From Rathayibacter iranicus NCPPB 2253 = VKM Ac-1602 (lineage in GTDB: Bacteria; Actinomycetota; Actinomycetes; Actinomycetales; Microbacteriaceae), in the NCBI RefSeq assembly GCF_003149025.1, contig NZ_QGDV01000003.1, positions 291,917 through 355,916 of the forward strand: 64,000 nucleotides of DNA, given 5' to 3'. The notes under the pieces were generated by a model. The model searched no databases and had not been told where the DNA came from. It saw only the letters and a program-made list of their open reading frames with translations. Both the position numbers and the translations under genes were made by a program. Positions within the stretch are counted from its first letter, which is position 1; every line of letters begins with the position of its first letter. Shown here in pieces: positions 16,790 to 27,211 of this stretch.

Positions 16790-17275
16790 GTGGCGCAGAT
16801 CGCAGACCAGATTGACGTGGCTCCCGAGAGCTACTCCACCGAAAGCCCGGCCACCGAGGCGTCCCCGACGCCGCGCGCCGTGCTCAACGTCTCCGGCGCA
16901 GCCGTGGGCCGCCGCAAGCAGGCCATCGCCCGCGTGCGCCTCGTCCCCGGCAACGGTGGCATGACCGTGAATGCTCGCGAGTTCGCGGAGTACTTCCCCA
17001 ACAAGCTGCACCAGCAGCTCATCACAGACCCATTCAAGGTGCTCGACCTCATCGGCTCCTACGACGTCGTGGCGAAGATCACCGGCGGCGGCCCCTCCGG
17101 TCAGGCCGGCGCTCTGCGTCTCGCGATCGCCCGTGCGCTGAACGAGATCGACCGTGAGAACAACCGCGCCGTCCTCAAGAAGGCGGGCTTCCTGACCCGC
17201 GACGCCCGCGTCATCGAGCGCAAGAAGGCCGGTCTCAAGAAGGCCCGCAAGGCGTCCCAGTTCTCGAAGCGCTGA
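16790..17275 (+). CDS. rpsI: 30S ribosomal protein S9
   Basis: 161 residues from a GTG start. The conserved core runs from about residue 38 ([17 protein letters not shown]) to the end, [11 protein letters not shown], whose tail reaches the P-site tRNA. The first 35 residues ([18 protein letters not shown]...) are a low-complexity extension common in actinobacterial S9. Confidence 0.97.
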   Translation: MAQIADQIDVAPESYSTESPATEASPTPRAVLNVSGAAVGRRKQAIARVRLVPGNGGMTVNAREFAEYFPNKLHQQLITDPFKVLDLIGSYDVVAKITGGGPSGQAGALRLAIARALNEIDRENNRAVLKKAGFLTRDARVIERKKAGLKKARKASQFSKR

Positions 17276-17328
17276 TCGACGCGGCCGTCCGGCCGTTCGA
17301 CCAGAAGCTCGAGAAGGGACTGCGCACC

Positions 17329-18678
17329 ATGCCGCGCCTGTTCGGAACAGACGGAGTCCGTGGCCTCGCCAATCGCGAGGTCACGGCAAACCTGGCCCTC
17401 GGCCTCGCTCAGGCGGCCGCCCGTGTACTCGGAGCGGTCGCCAGGGCAGAGGGTCGTCGGCCCGTCGCCGTGCTCGCCCGCGACCCCCGCATCTCCGGTC
17501 AGTTCATCGGTGCGGCCGTCGCTGCCGGGCTTGCGAGCGCCGGTGTCGACGTGCTCGATGCTGGCGTCATCCCGACTCCAGCCACCGCCTACCTCATCGC
17601 CGACGAGGGTGCGGACTTCGGCGTCATGATCTCGGCGTCGCACAATCCTGCTGCCGATAACGGCATCAAGTTCTTCGCCGCCGGTGGACGTAAGTTGCCC
17701 GACGAACTCGAGAACCGCATCGAAGCGGCGCTCGGAGTCCCTCCGCTCACGCCTACCGGCGCTGACGTCGGACGCATCCGCCGCTTCTCCGACGCCGAGG
17801 ACCGCTACGTCCTCCATTTGCTCGGCTCCCTGGAGGGCACGCGGCTGGACGGCCTGCATGTCGTCATCGATTGCGCGCACGGCGCCGCGGCCGGTATCTC
17901 GCCCGAGGTGTTCACCGATGCCGGAGCGACCGTGACCGTCATCGGCAACGATCCGGACGGCCTCAATATCAATGACGGGGTGGGATCGACTCACCTCGAC
18001 ACCGTCGCGGCAGCCGTGCTCGCTGCCGGTGCCGACCTCGGCATCGCTCACGACGGCGACGCCGACCGTTGCCTCGCCGTTGACGCCAAGGGTCGTGTCG
18101 TGGACGGCGACCAGATCATGGCGATCCTCGCGACCGCGATGGCGCGCCGCGGATCTCTCCGCGACGGGGTGCTCGTCGCGACGGTGATGAGCAACCTAGG
18201 CCTCAAGCTGGCGATGGCCGACGCCGGCATCCGCGTCATCGAGACAGCGGTCGGCGACCGCTACGTCCTCGAGGCAATGAACGACGGCGACTTCTCTCTC
18301 GGCGGGGAGCAGTCCGGCCACGTGATTATGAGCCGTTACGCCACAACCGGCGACGGCGTCCTCACCGGGCTCCAGCTCGCGGCCGAGATGGCACGCACGG
18401 GGCGGAGCATCGCGGAACTCGCCGCCGTGATGGACGTGTTCCCGCAGACGCTCGTCAACGTTCGCGGCGTCGACCGCGAGGGCGTCCACGACGACGACGT
18501 GATCGCCTCCGCGATTGCCGATGCCGAGGCCGAGCTGGGCAGCGACGGGCGGGTGCTCCTGCGCCCCTCGGGCACCGAGCCGATGGTGCGGGTGATGGTG
18601 GAGGCCAAAACGCAGGAGACGGCCGACCGCCTTGCGGACTCCCTGGCCGCCGTGGTGCTGGAGCGGTTGCGCTCCTAG
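17329..18678 (+). CDS. glmM: Phosphoglucosamine mutase
   Basis: 449 residues. It converts glucosamine-6-phosphate to glucosamine-1-phosphate for cell-wall UDP-GlcNAc. The phosphoserine loop is [15 protein letters not shown] near residue 104, the metal loop DGDADRCL, the sugar loop GGEQSGHV and the phosphate loop [11 protein letters not shown]. It lies downstream of rpsI and close to glmS, which makes its substrate. Confidence 0.96.
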   Translation: MPRLFGTDGVRGLANREVTANLALGLAQAAARVLGAVARAEGRRPVAVLARDPRISGQFIGAAVAAGLASAGVDVLDAGVIPTPATAYLIADEGADFGVMISASHNPAADNGIKFFAAGGRKLPDELENRIEAALGVPPLTPTGADVGRIRRFSDAEDRYVLHLLGSLEGTRLDGLHVVIDCAHGAAAGISPEVFTDAGATVTVIGNDPDGLNINDGVGSTHLDTVAAAVLAAGADLGIAHDGDADRCLAVDAKGRVVDGDQIMAILATAMARRGSLRDGVLVATVMSNLGLKLAMADAGIRVIETAVGDRYVLEAMNDGDFSLGGEQSGHVIMSRYATTGDGVLTGLQLAAEMARTGRSIAELAAVMDVFPQTLVNVRGVDREGVHDDDVIASAIADAEAELGSDGRVLLRPSGTEPMVRVMVEAKTQETADRLADSLAAVVLERLRS

Positions 18679-18720
18679 TCGCCGCGCGTCGGTCGGCGTC
18701 TTCCGCGAGGCTCTCGCTCG

Positions 18721-18801
18721 CGAGATGGGGCGAGTCGGACGAGATGGCCTGCCGCGGCGGCGGATCTCGTCCGTTCGCGCGGATCTCGCGACATTTCGCG
18801 G
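18721..18801. repeat. Palindromic intergenic element, copy B
   Basis: Lies between the converging glmM and coaA genes. The arms carry GGACGAGAT and ATCTCGTCC around a GC loop (CTGCCGCGGCGGC), and the right flank reads ATCTCGCGACATTTCGCG as in copy A. Probably a bidirectional hairpin terminator that also exists as a dispersed repeat. Confidence 0.65.
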
Positions 18802-18811
18802 CGGGCGGCGG

Positions 18812-19768
18812 TCAGATTTTGCGGAGGAGGATGGAGGAGACCGTGTGGTCGGCCTGCTTGCGCAGGACGAGGCTCGCGCGCGAGCGGGTGGGACGCACGT
18901 TCTGCACGAGGTTCGGCTCGTTGATGGCTGTCCAGATGCTCCGGGCGCGCTCGCGGGCCTCATCGGGCGTCAGCGCCGCGAAGCGATGGAAGTAGGAGTT
19001 CGGATTGGCGAAGGCGCCCTGCTGCAGGGTGAGGAAGCGCTCCTCGTACCAGCGCGCGATGTCGCTGATGCGTGCATCCACGTAGACGGTGAAGTCGAAC
19101 AGGTCGCTCACCGCCAGGCCGCGCCCGGGAGCTGGAGGTTGCAGCACGTTCAAGCCCTCGATGATGAGCACGTCCGGCCGGCGCACAACGATCTCGGCAT
19201 CGGGGACGATGTCGTAGAAAAGATGCGAGTAGAAGGGAGCGCGGACCTCCGCTGCGCCGCCCTTCACCTCCGAGACGAAACGCAACAGGGCGCGGCGGTC
19301 ATACGACTCCGGGAACCCCTTACGGCTCATCAGCCCGCGCCGCTCGAGCTCGCGGTTCGGCAGGAGGAAGCCGTCGGTCGTCACCAGCTCGACCCGCGGA
19401 GTGTCCTCCCAGCGCGCGAGCAGCTCCCGCAGCAGGCGGGCAATGGTCGATTTCCCCACCGCGACGGAGCCGGCGACGCCGATCACGAACGGCGTGGGCT
19501 GTGCGCGCTCGCCGAGGAAGGTGCTTGTCGCGCGGTGCAGATGCTTCGCGCCCCGCGCGTAGAGGGAGAGCAGGCGCGAGAGCGGCAGGTAGACCTCGGC
19601 GACCTCGGTCAGGCTCAGCCGGTCGCCGAGTCCACGCAGTTGCACGACCTCGGTCTCGGTGAGGGGCAGCTCGGTGTTCCGGGCCAGTTCGGCCCAGTCG
19701 GAGCGGACGATCTCGACGAAAGGGGAGGGATGGGCGTCGCGCGCGGGATCGCGGAGTGACGACGGCAT
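18812..19768 (-). CDS. coaA: Pantothenate kinase (type I)
   Basis: 318 residues. It phosphorylates pantothenate, the first step of coenzyme A synthesis. The P-loop is [21 protein letters not shown]-like [20 protein letters not shown] and [15 protein letters not shown] are typical of the bacterial CoaA fold. The start at 19768 gives the normal N-terminus ([19 protein letters not shown]); the frame continuing to 20353 is antisense to glmS. Divergent from glmS across 78 bases. Confidence 0.95.
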   Translation of the reverse strand: MPSSLRDPARDAHPSPFVEIVRSDWAELARNTELPLTETEVVQLRGLGDRLSLTEVAEVYLPLSRLLSLYARGAKHLHRATSTFLGERAQPTPFVIGVAGSVAVGKSTIARLLRELLARWEDTPRVELVTTDGFLLPNRELERRGLMSRKGFPESYDRRALLRFVSEVKGGAAEVRAPFYSHLFYDIVPDAEIVVRRPDVLIIEGLNVLQPPAPGRGLAVSDLFDFTVYVDARISDIARWYEERFLTLQQGAFANPNSYFHRFAALTPDEARERARSIWTAINEPNLVQNVRPTRSRASLVLRKQADHTVSSILLRKI

Positions 19769-19846
19769 GACGACCGATCCTAGCGTCCGCCCCGCCGTGC
19801 GCTTCACGCCGCGGGAGCGGTCCCTGCGCCGCTTAGAATCGAGCCC

Positions 19847-21694
19847 ATGTGTGGAATCGTTGGATACGTCGGTGCGCGCGATAGCTTGGCCGTGCTGCTC
19901 GGAGGCTTGAAGCGTCTGGAGTACCGGGGGTACGACTCGGCGGGCGTGGCCGTGATCGACGCCGACGGACAGATCGACAGCCGCAAGCGCTCGGGCAAGC
20001 TCAGCATCCTGGTCGATGACCTCGAGGCGACTCCGCTGGCCACGGGCACGACCGGAATCGGGCACACCCGCTGGGCGACGCACGGCGGCCCCACCGACCA
20101 CAACGCACACCCCCATCTGGCCGATGACGGGAAGCTTGCGGTCATCCACAACGGGATTATCGAGAACTTTCAGCCTCTCAAGGAGCAGCTGCTCGCTGAC
20201 GGTGCCGTCTTCGAGAGCGAGACCGACACTGAGGTCGCCGCCCACCTCATTGCTCGGGAGTATCGCCGCACCGGCGACCTCGTGCTCGCGTTCCAGGCCG
20301 TGGTCGCGCATCTCGAGGGCGCGTTCACGCTGCTCGCGCTGCACCAGGACCACCCCGGAGTCGTCGTCGGCGCTCGCCGCAACTCGCCGCTCGTCATCGG
20401 CCTGGGCGACGGCGAGAACTTCCTCGGCTCAGACGTCGCAGCCTTCGTCGAATTCACGCGCCGCGCGGTCGCGATCGGCCAGGACCAGATCGTCACCATC
20501 ACTCCTGAACTCGTCACCGTCACCGACTTCTTCGGCAACGCCGTCGAGACCGAGCCCTTCGAGATCGCTTGGGATGCCTCCGCTTCCGAAAAGGGCGGCT
20601 GGTCGAGCTTCATGGCGAAGGAGATCACGGAGGGGCCGGAGGCGGTCGCCAACACCCTCCGCGGCCGCATCCACGAGGGCACGATCACGCTGCCCGAACT
20701 CGAGGCGCTGGATCCAGTCCTCACCCAGATCGACCGCATCACCGTCATCGCCTGCGGTACCGCCGCCTACTCGGGAATGGTCGCGAAGTACGCCATCGAG
20801 AAGTGGGCGCGCGTTCCGGTCGAGGTCGAGCTGAGCCACGAGTTCCGCTACCGCGACCCGGTGCTCTCTCCGCGAACGCTCGTGATCTCGATCAGTCAGT
20901 CCGGCGAGACGATGGACACGCTGATGGCGGTCAAATACGCCAGGGAGCACGGCGCCAGAACTCTCTCGGTCTGTAATACCCAGGGGGCGACGATCCCGCG
21001 GGAGTCGGACGCTGTGCTGTACACGCACGCGGGTCCGGAGGTCGCGGTCGCCTCGACCAAGGCGTTCGTCGCCCAGATCGCGGCGCTCTACCTCTTCGGG
21101 CTGCACCTCGCCACGGTCCGTGGCGCCGCCTCCGCCGAGGTCGTCGCCTCGCAGGCCGCCCAGCTCGCAGCCATCCCTGAGAAGCTCTCGCAGGTGCTCG
21201 ACGCTTCCGAAGACATCGCTCAACTTGCCGGCTGGATGGCCGACACCCGCGCGGTCCTGTTTCTCGGCCGCCACGTCGGCTACCCGGTTGCGCTGGAGGG
21301 CGCGCTCAAGCTCAAGGAGCTGGCCTACATCCATGCCGAGGGCTTTGCTGCGGGCGAGCTGAAGCACGGGCCGATCGCCTTGATCGAGCCGGGCCAGGTC
21401 GTCTTCGTGATCGTTCCCAGCCCGAGCGAGTCGTATGAGTTGCAGCGCAAGGTGATCTCGAACATCCAGGAGATCAAGGCCCGCGGCGCTCGCGTCATCG
21501 CGATTGCGGAGCAGGGCGATACTGCCGCGATCCAGATCGCCGACGAGGTTGTGCCGATCCCGCTCGCCGATCCGCTCTTCGAGCCGCTGCTGGCCGTGAC
21601 TCCGCTGCAGATGTTCGCGATGGAGCTGGCGAGTGCCAAGGGTTTGGACGTCGACCAGCCGCGCAACCTCGCCAAATCGGTCACCGTCGAATGA
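19847..21694 (+). CDS. glmS: Glucosamine-fructose-6-phosphate aminotransferase
   Basis: 615 residues, full length. It makes glucosamine-6-phosphate from fructose-6-phosphate and glutamine. The N-terminal nucleophile cysteine follows the start ([12 protein letters not shown]); HTRWATHG and GNGIIEN-like HNGIIEN form the glutaminase site; two SIS domains follow with SQSGETMDT and the C-terminus ends LAKSVTVE. No ribozyme-like leader is visible in the short upstream gap. Confidence 0.96.
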   Translation: MCGIVGYVGARDSLAVLLGGLKRLEYRGYDSAGVAVIDADGQIDSRKRSGKLSILVDDLEATPLATGTTGIGHTRWATHGGPTDHNAHPHLADDGKLAVIHNGIIENFQPLKEQLLADGAVFESETDTEVAAHLIAREYRRTGDLVLAFQAVVAHLEGAFTLLALHQDHPGVVVGARRNSPLVIGLGDGENFLGSDVAAFVEFTRRAVAIGQDQIVTITPELVTVTDFFGNAVETEPFEIAWDASASEKGGWSSFMAKEITEGPEAVANTLRGRIHEGTITLPELEALDPVLTQIDRITVIACGTAAYSGMVAKYAIEKWARVPVEVELSHEFRYRDPVLSPRTLVISISQSGETMDTLMAVKYAREHGARTLSVCNTQGATIPRESDAVLYTHAGPEVAVASTKAFVAQIAALYLFGLHLATVRGAASAEVVASQAAQLAAIPEKLSQVLDASEDIAQLAGWMADTRAVLFLGRHVGYPVALEGALKLKELAYIHAEGFAAGELKHGPIALIEPGQVVFVIVPSPSESYELQRKVISNIQEIKARGARVIAIAEQGDTAAIQIADEVVPIPLADPLFEPLLAVTPLQMFAMELASAKGLDVDQPRNLAKSVTVE

Positions 21695-21701
21695 TCGTGG
21701 C

Positions 21702-22052
21702 GTGATCGTCGGGATCGGGGTGGACGTGGTCGATCTCGCGCGCTTCGAGCGCTCGTTGCTGCGCACACCCCGCCTCCGCGAACGGCTGTTCGCCCAGAGC
21801 GAACGCACACTCCCCGTCGCCTCGTTGGCTGCGCGATTTGCAGCCAAGGAGGCACTGATCAAGGCGCTCGGCGATTCGGTCGGCGCTCGCTGGCACGACA
21901 TGGTCGTCGAGCGCGACGAGCACGGTAATCCGTCGTTCGCCCTGCAGGGACCCGCGCGCGCTGCGGTTGCGGCGCGCGGGATCACCCGCGTGCACCTCTC
22001 AATGACTCATGACGCCGGCGTCGCCTGCGCCTTCGTCGTGGCCGAATCGTGA
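21702..22052 (+). CDS. acpS: Holo-[acyl-carrier-protein] synthase
   Basis: 116 residues starting at GTG 21702 (MIVGIGVDVVDLARFERSL). It transfers 4'-phosphopantetheine from CoA to carrier proteins. The magnesium-binding GVDVVD and the FAAKEALIKALG motif are present. It begins 8 bases after glmS and overlaps alr. Whether it can serve the NRPS/PKS carriers of the first region, which has no visible Sfp-type enzyme of its own, is an open point. Confidence 0.93.
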   Translation: MIVGIGVDVVDLARFERSLLRTPRLRERLFAQSERTLPVASLAARFAAKEALIKALGDSVGARWHDMVVERDEHGNPSFALQGPARAAVAARGITRVHLSMTHDAGVACAFVVAES

Positions 22053-23188
22053 GCGCGCCGCTGTCGTACCGCGAAGCAGTGATCGACGTGGACGCGATCA
22101 CGGCGAACGTCGGCCGACTCCGCGAGCTGACAGGGGCCCGACGCCTGATGGTCGTCGTGAAGGCCAACGGCTATGGGCACGGCGCGCTCGCCACCGCGCA
22201 GGCGGCGCTCGCCGGGGGAGCCGACGCCCTCGGGACGGCGGAGCTGCGCGAGGCCGTTGCCTTGCGCACAGCCGGCATCGTCGCTCCGCTGCTCTGCTGG
22301 CTGCATGACCCGGGCGAGGACTTCGACGCGGCGCTCGAGCACTCGATCGACGTCGCCGTGTCCTCCGTTGCGCAACTCAACGCCCTCGCGCAAGCGGCCG
22401 AGGATCGCGGCGTGCGGGCCGCGGTCCAGGTGAAGGTCGACACCGGCCTGAGTCGCAACGGCGCTCCGGAGGGGGAGTGGGTACCGGTCGCCCAGGCGCT
22501 GGCCCGGCACGCCGCGCGCGGCACTGTGCACCTCACCGGTCTGTTCTCGCACCTTTCGAATACGTCCCGCGAAGACGACCTCGCCCAGCTCGGGCGCCTC
22601 CGAGCCGCGGATGCGGTCCTCCGTCGGTTCGGCATCCAGTCGCCGGTCCTGCACCTCGCGGCGACGGCGGCCGCGCTCCGCATCCCAGAGACACGGCTGG
22701 ATATGGTGCGGACGGGCATCGGTGTCTACGGCCTGTCGCCCGTCGAGGACGAGACGTCGCTCGGACTCGGCCTCGTGCCGGCGATGACGCTGCAGGGCCG
22801 GGTCGCCGGCCTCCGTCGGGTCGCGCGGGGGACCGGGGTCAGCTACGACTACACCTACCGGGCCGGAGGCGAGACAACACTCGCGCTCGTCCCGTTCGGC
22901 TATGCAGACGGCATCCCGCGCAGCGCGTCCGGCGTCGCCGAGGTCTCGGTCGGCGGCCGGCGCCACCGCATCGCGGGACGCGTCGCCATGGACCAGTTCG
23001 TCGTCGATGTCGGCGACGACCCCGTCCTGGTGGGCGATCCGGTGGTCCTCTGGGGCGACCCCACGACCGGCGTTCCCTCGGTGGACGAGTGGGCGCGCTG
23101 GTGCGGGACCATCAACTACGAGCTGGTCACCCGTCTCGGCCCGCGCGTCCCGCGACGGCTGCTCCCTGCGGCGGCGAGCCGTGCCTGA
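22049..23188 (+). CDS. alr: Alanine racemase
   Basis: 379 residues from a GTG that overlaps the acpS stop. It makes D-alanine for peptidoglycan with PLP. The PLP lysine is in VVVKANGYGHGA near residue 34; the second catalytic base, a tyrosine, is in GVSYDYTYRA; the C-terminal domain has RVAMDQFVVDVGD. Normal length and order. Confidence 0.95.
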   Translation: MSAPLSYREAVIDVDAITANVGRLRELTGARRLMVVVKANGYGHGALATAQAALAGGADALGTAELREAVALRTAGIVAPLLCWLHDPGEDFDAALEHSIDVAVSSVAQLNALAQAAEDRGVRAAVQVKVDTGLSRNGAPEGEWVPVAQALARHAARGTVHLTGLFSHLSNTSREDDLAQLGRLRAADAVLRRFGIQSPVLHLAATAAALRIPETRLDMVRTGIGVYGLSPVEDETSLGLGLVPAMTLQGRVAGLRRVARGTGVSYDYTYRAGGETTLALVPFGYADGIPRSASGVAEVSVGGRRHRIAGRVAMDQFVVDVGDDPVLVGDPVVLWGDPTTGVPSVDEWARWCGTINYELVTRLGPRVPRRLLPAAASRA

Positions 23189-23672
23189 TCGATCCTGGTT
23201 CGTCGAGCGGACGGTCGAGGCCACCGATCCGGAGGCGATGGCCGCGCTCGGCCGCTCGCTGGGTCGCGTCCTGCGTGCCGGCGACCTGCTGGTGCTCACC
23301 GGTCCGCTGGGCGCCGGCAAGACCACCTTCACGCGCGGTCTGGGTGAGGGCCTGGATGTGCGGGGCCCGGTCACGAGCCCCACCTTCGTGATCGCGCGTA
23401 CGCATCCGCCCCTGCACAACGGGCCTCCGCTCGTGCACGTGGACGCCTACCGGGTCGGCTCACCCGTCGAACTCGATGACCTCGACCTTGACCTCGAACA
23501 CTCGGTCGTCGTGGTCGAATGGGGCGCCGGGATGCTCGATGGAGTCGCCGAGTCGTGGCTGGACATCGTCATCGAGCGGCCCACCGCTGGCGGTGACGCC
23601 GGAGACCTCGAGGAGGGCCAGGAGCCGATAGAACCGCGCACCGTCCGCTTCCGCGGCACCGGCTGGAGCTGA
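23181..23672 (+). CDS. tsaE: tRNA t6A ATPase subunit TsaE
   Basis: 163 residues from GTG 23181, which overlaps the end of alr by 8 bases. The Walker A motif is GPLGAGKTTFTRGL; TSPTFVIARTH, HVDAYR and VVVEWGAGM match the family. With TsaB and TsaD it makes threonylcarbamoyl-adenosine at A37 of ANN-decoding tRNAs. A Glu/Gly-rich insert lies near residues 130-145. Confidence 0.93.
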   Translation: MPDRSWFVERTVEATDPEAMAALGRSLGRVLRAGDLLVLTGPLGAGKTTFTRGLGEGLDVRGPVTSPTFVIARTHPPLHNGPPLVHVDAYRVGSPVELDDLDLDLEHSVVVVEWGAGMLDGVAESWLDIVIERPTAGGDAGDLEEGQEPIEPRTVRFRGTGWS

Positions 23673-23693
23673 TCCCGCCGGTATCCTGAGCGG

Positions 23694-24314
23694 GTGCTCC
23701 TCGCGATAGACACCTCCTCCGGAACCTCCGTCGCCGTCGTCGACGCCGCGGGCGAGGTGCGCTCCGAGCGCACCGAGACCGACACCATGCGTCACGCCGA
23801 GGTCGTCGGTCGGTTGATGCAGGAGGCGCTCGACGCGGCCGGAGCGACGCCGGCCGACATGGAGGCGGTCGCGGTCGGTATGGGTCCCGGCCCCTTCACC
23901 GGACTGCGGGTTGGCATCGCCGCCGCCCGGGCCTTCGCACTCGGCCGCGGTATCCGGACATTCCCCGTCGTCTCGCACGACGCGATCGCCCTCGAGGCGC
24001 TTCGTCACGGTCGGTCAGAGGGCTTCCTCGTGGTCACCGACGCTCGTCGCCGCGAGCTGTATTGGAGCGCCTACGACGGCCTCGACGAGCAGGGCGTCCC
24101 CGTGCGCGTCGCCGGTCCCGGCCTCGAGAAGCCCGCCTCCCTCCCGCACCCGGAGCTCCCGCGCCTCGACGCCGACTCAGTGTCCGCCGCCGCACTCGGA
24201 GTCGTCGCCGCCCGGCTGCGCGCCGTCGGCCGCATCGGAGCGCCCGACGTGCCCCTCTACCTCCGCTCGCCCGACGTCACACTGTCGGCCGGCCCCAAGC
24301 GGGTCACCGCGTGA
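23694..24314 (+). CDS. tsaB: tRNA t6A scaffold subunit TsaB
   Basis: 206 residues from a GTG start. It is a degenerate ASKHA-fold partner of TsaD. The N-terminus MLLAIDTSSGTSVAVVD and VGMGPGPFTGLRVGIAAARAFA are characteristic. The stop overlaps the rimI start. Confidence 0.93.
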   Translation: MLLAIDTSSGTSVAVVDAAGEVRSERTETDTMRHAEVVGRLMQEALDAAGATPADMEAVAVGMGPGPFTGLRVGIAAARAFALGRGIRTFPVVSHDAIALEALRHGRSEGFLVVTDARRRELYWSAYDGLDEQGVPVRVAGPGLEKPASLPHPELPRLDADSVSAAALGVVAARLRAVGRIGAPDVPLYLRSPDVTLSAGPKRVTA

Positions 24315-24784
24315 GTGACGCGACGCTCCGCGAGGCCGCAGCCGGCGACCTCGCGGCGATCATGGCGATCGAGGAGTCGGAGTTCGCGGGCGACGCTTGG
24401 TCGCGCGGAACGATGGCGGAGGAGATCCGGAGCCGGCACACCCGCTATCTGGTCGCCGAGCGCGAGGGGGCGCTCGTCGGCTATGCCGGCCTGCTCTGCC
24501 CGGTGGGGGCGCACGAGGGTGACGTGCAGACGATCGCGGTCGTCGCCTCCGCACGCCGCACCGGCCTCGGCCGCCGCCTGCTGCACGCACTTCTCGAGGC
24601 CGCCGCCGAGCGTGGAGCCCGCGACGTCTTCCTCGAGGTGCGCGCCGACAATCCCGCCGCGCAAACCCTCTACCGCTCCGCTGGCTTCGAGGAGATCGGG
24701 GTCCGCCCCGCCTACTACCAGCCCGACGGAGTGGACGCGATCGTGATGCGCCTGCCCCTCGCCCCGCCCCAGGAGGCATCATGA
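24311..24784 (+). CDS. rimI: Ribosomal protein S18-alanine N-acetyltransferase
   Basis: 157 residues of GNAT fold, starting at GTG 24311 within the tsaB stop. The acetyl-CoA loop is [15 protein letters not shown], and [20 protein letters not shown] is the standard RimI C-terminal half. The longer frame starting at 24062 reads tsaB sequence out of frame. Confidence 0.9.
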   Translation: MSDATLREAAAGDLAAIMAIEESEFAGDAWSRGTMAEEIRSRHTRYLVAEREGALVGYAGLLCPVGAHEGDVQTIAVVASARRTGLGRRLLHALLEAAAERGARDVFLEVRADNPAAQTLYRSAGFEEIGVRPAYYQPDGVDAIVMRLPLAPPQEAS

Positions 24785-25845
24785 ACGCCGGACCCCTCGT
24801 CCTCGGCATCGAGACCAGTTGCGACGAGACTGGCATCGGGATCGTTCGCGGCACGACGCTGTTGGCGAACGTCGTCGCCTCCTCGATGGAGGAGCACGCC
24901 CGCTACGGCGGTGTCGTTCCCGAGGTCGCCGCTCGCGCGCATCTGGAGGCGCTCGAGCCCACCCTGCACGCCGCGCTCGCCGAGGCTGGAGTCGCCCTTG
25001 GCGACCTAGACGCCATCGCCGTGACCTGCGGCCCCGGCCTCTCGGGCGCTCTGATGGTCGGCGTCGGGGCCGCAAAGGCCCTCGCGGTCTCGCTTGGCCT
25101 GCCGCTCTATGCGGTCAACCACCTCGTCGGCCACGTCGGCGCCGACGTGCTCCGTGCCGAGGGGGGCGAGGGCAGCCCGGTGGAGGTGCCCACGATTGCC
25201 CTCCTGGTCTCGGGCGGGCACACCTCACTCCTGCACGTGCGCGACCTGGTCTCAGATGTCGAACTCCTCGGCGAGACGATCGACGACGCCGCGGGCGAAG
25301 CCTTCGACAAAGTGGCGCGGGTGCTCGGCCTGCCCTACCCCGGCGGCCCGCAGATTGATCGGGTCGCGGTCGGCGGCGATCCCCGCGCAATCCGCTTCCC
25401 CCGTGGACTGAGCCTTCCGAAAGACCTGGAGCGGCACCGCTACGACTTCTCGTTCTCGGGACTGAAGACGGCCGTGGCGCGCTGGGTCGAGAAGAAGCAC
25501 GACGCCGGCGAGGAGGTGCCCGTCGCCGACGTCGCCGCGAGCTTCCGCGAGGCGGTCGCCGACATCCTCATTACCAAGGCCCTCGCCGCCTGCCGCGACC
25601 GTCACGTCCCGCGCCTCCTGCTGGGCGGCGGAGTGGTAGCGAACGCGCGGGTGCGTGTGCTTGCGGAGGAGCGCTGCGCGGCAGCCGGAGTCGCGCTGCG
25701 GATACCTGCACTCTCGCTCTGCACCGACAACGGCGCCATGATCGCAGCGCTGGCGGCCCAGCTCATCGAGGCGGGACAGCCGCCGTCGGGCCTCGAATTC
25801 GGGGCCGACTCCACACTGCCGGCGACGCACATTCAGGTGCGCTGA
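24781..25845 (+). CDS. tsaD: tRNA N6-adenosine threonylcarbamoyltransferase
   Basis: 354 residues, the catalytic subunit of t6A synthesis. The start overlaps rimI as ATGA. The metal-binding H-x3-H is in AVNHLVGHV, with [16 protein letters not shown] at the N-terminus, [11 protein letters not shown] and [16 protein letters not shown] near the end. Completes the tsaE-tsaB-rimI-tsaD run. Confidence 0.95.
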   Translation: MNAGPLVLGIETSCDETGIGIVRGTTLLANVVASSMEEHARYGGVVPEVAARAHLEALEPTLHAALAEAGVALGDLDAIAVTCGPGLSGALMVGVGAAKALAVSLGLPLYAVNHLVGHVGADVLRAEGGEGSPVEVPTIALLVSGGHTSLLHVRDLVSDVELLGETIDDAAGEAFDKVARVLGLPYPGGPQIDRVAVGGDPRAIRFPRGLSLPKDLERHRYDFSFSGLKTAVARWVEKKHDAGEEVPVADVAASFREAVADILITKALAACRDRHVPRLLLGGGVVANARVRVLAEERCAAAGVALRIPALSLCTDNGAMIAALAAQLIEAGQPPSGLEFGADSTLPATHIQVR

Positions 25846-25940
25846 AGCAGTGGCGACAAGCAGCACCTCGCCTTTTGACAGGCCGATCGTTCCGCTGCCA
25901 CTCTTGGCCCGTCCATTCGTTTCTGATCAGGGGGATCCAG

Positions 25941-26198
25941 ATGACCACTCACTACACGCCCACCACCGAGCGCTACAACGTCCTCGCGATCGTCGGCTTC
26001 ATCACCTCGTTCTTCATCTCGGTCGTCGGCGTCGTGCTCGGCTTCATCGCCCTTTCGCAGATCAAGCGCACAGGAGAGAAGGGGCGCGGCCTCGCTCTCG
26101 CCGCGGTCATCATCGGCTTCGTCACGGTCATCATCTACGCCGTCATCATCGTCGCCGTCTTAGCCATCGCGGCCACGGCGCCTCATCGGGGTTGGTGA
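25941..26198 (+). CDS. DUF4190-type small membrane protein (1 of 3)
   Basis: 85 residues starting at ATG 25941 after GGGGGA. Two transmembrane helices (about 15-35 and 55-78) flank a short cytoplasmic loop with IALSQIKRTGEKGRGLALAA, the family's signature. It is the first of three consecutive genes of this type. The function is unknown. Confidence 0.75.
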   Translation: MTTHYTPTTERYNVLAIVGFITSFFISVVGVVLGFIALSQIKRTGEKGRGLALAAVIIGFVTVIIYAVIIVAVLAIAATAPHRGW

Positions 26199-26238
26199 TG
26201 GTGACCGCAGGCGACCACACCCCATTCGGCGGGACACC

Positions 26239-26661
26239 ATGACCGACGAGACAGGCCACGGAGTGCACAGTGCACCGCAGGCCGGATCGACACGGGCCGG
26301 ATCGACACGGGCCGGATCGACGTCCGTGCCGTTCGCCCCTCCGCTCGGCGAGCCGTCGGCTGCCTACCCGCCGCCGGCGGCTCCCGCTGACCTCTCCCCT
26401 CCAGCGCCGCCGCGCCGAGCGCCGCTGAATCCGCTCGCAGTCGCGGCGCTGGTCTGCGGCCTGCTTGGCCTCGCACCGGCCGCGATCGTGCTGGGTCATG
26501 TCGGGGTCGTTCAGGCGGGTCGCTCGGGGGAGCGCGGCCGAGGGCTCGCCGTCGCTGGCCTGGTCCTCGGCTACGTCGCAATCGTCCTCATGGTCATCGC
26601 CTTCTTCGCCTGGACCGCCTTCGTCGCCGACCTGCGTGACAGCGGCTACCTGCCTGCGTGA
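26239..26661 (+). CDS. DUF4190-type membrane protein with repeat-bearing N-terminus (2 of 3)
   Basis: 140 residues. The N-terminal 70 are Pro/Ala-rich and include a coding minisatellite (about 26283-26325) that reads GSTRAGSTRAGST. Two helices (about 75-98 and 115-137) flank VQAGRSGERGRGLAVAGL, the same loop as in the neighbours. The function is unknown; the proline-rich part may be a disordered cytoplasmic tail. Confidence 0.7.
   Translation: MTDETGHGVHSAPQAGSTRAGSTRAGSTSVPFAPPLGEPSAAYPPPAAPADLSPPAPPRRAPLNPLAVAALVCGLLGLAPAAIVLGHVGVVQAGRSGERGRGLAVAGLVLGYVAIVLMVIAFFAWTAFVADLRDSGYLPA
26283..26325 (+). repeat. 15-base tandem repeat inside a coding region
   Basis: The unit GGATCGACACGGGCC is present almost three times and keeps the reading frame (five codons per unit), so copy number could change without breaking the protein. 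Confidence 0.7.
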
Positions 26662-26704
26662 GGTGAACTGCCGCCGCTCTCGACGCGCTGGCTAGACTCG
26701 GCCC

Positions 26705-27199
26705 ATGAGCGACAGCACCCAGCCCGGCTCCGACGAGCAGCAGGGCTCCGTCCCCGTTCCGCCTCTCCCGCCGGCACCACCCGTCCCGCCCGCTCCTCCC
26801 GTTCCTCCCGCACCGCCCTCAAGCGGCACACCCGGGTATCGGCCGGCCACGCCCGGTGCCGACTCCACTTCGCCGAGATACGGCACGCCGCCGGCGGCCG
26901 CGGTCGCCTTCGCATACTCGCCGGCCCCGACCACGTCGCGCACGCTGAGCCTCGTCGGGATGATCCTCGGCATCATCGGCTTGGTCATCACCGTCCTCGC
27001 CTGGGGCTTTGGCTTCCTCCTCTCGGCCCCCGCGGTCGTCCTCGGTTTCCTGGGTCGGCGCCGGGAGCCAGGCGCCCGCGGCTTCGCGCTGACCGCGATC
27101 ATCACCGGCTTCGCGGGAATTGTCATCTCGCTGATCTACCTCGCGATCACGATCGTCGTGGTCGCTGTTGCGTTGGCGAACGTCAGCACCAGCTCGTAA
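26705..27199 (+). CDS. DUF4190-type membrane protein with polyproline N-terminus (3 of 3)
   Basis: 164 residues. Residues 15-40 are a proline-rich run (VPVPPLPPAPPVPPAPP), followed by two helices (about 80-105 and 130-155) around a basic loop LGRRREPGARGFALTAI. Same architecture as the two genes before it, which suggests local duplication. Converges on the methyltransferase gene with 12 bases between. Confidence 0.7.
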   Translation: MSDSTQPGSDEQQGSVPVPPLPPAPPVPPAPPVPPAPPSSGTPGYRPATPGADSTSPRYGTPPAAAVAFAYSPAPTTSRTLSLVGMILGIIGLVITVLAWGFGFLLSAPAVVLGFLGRRREPGARGFALTAIITGFAGIVISLIYLAITIVVVAVALANVSTSS

Positions 27200-27211
27200 G
27201 CGTCGGGAGGC

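Noticed and set aside
20429..21985. Long minus-strand frame opposite glmS
   Set aside because: Antisense to a certain glmS gene, with no domain and biased composition.
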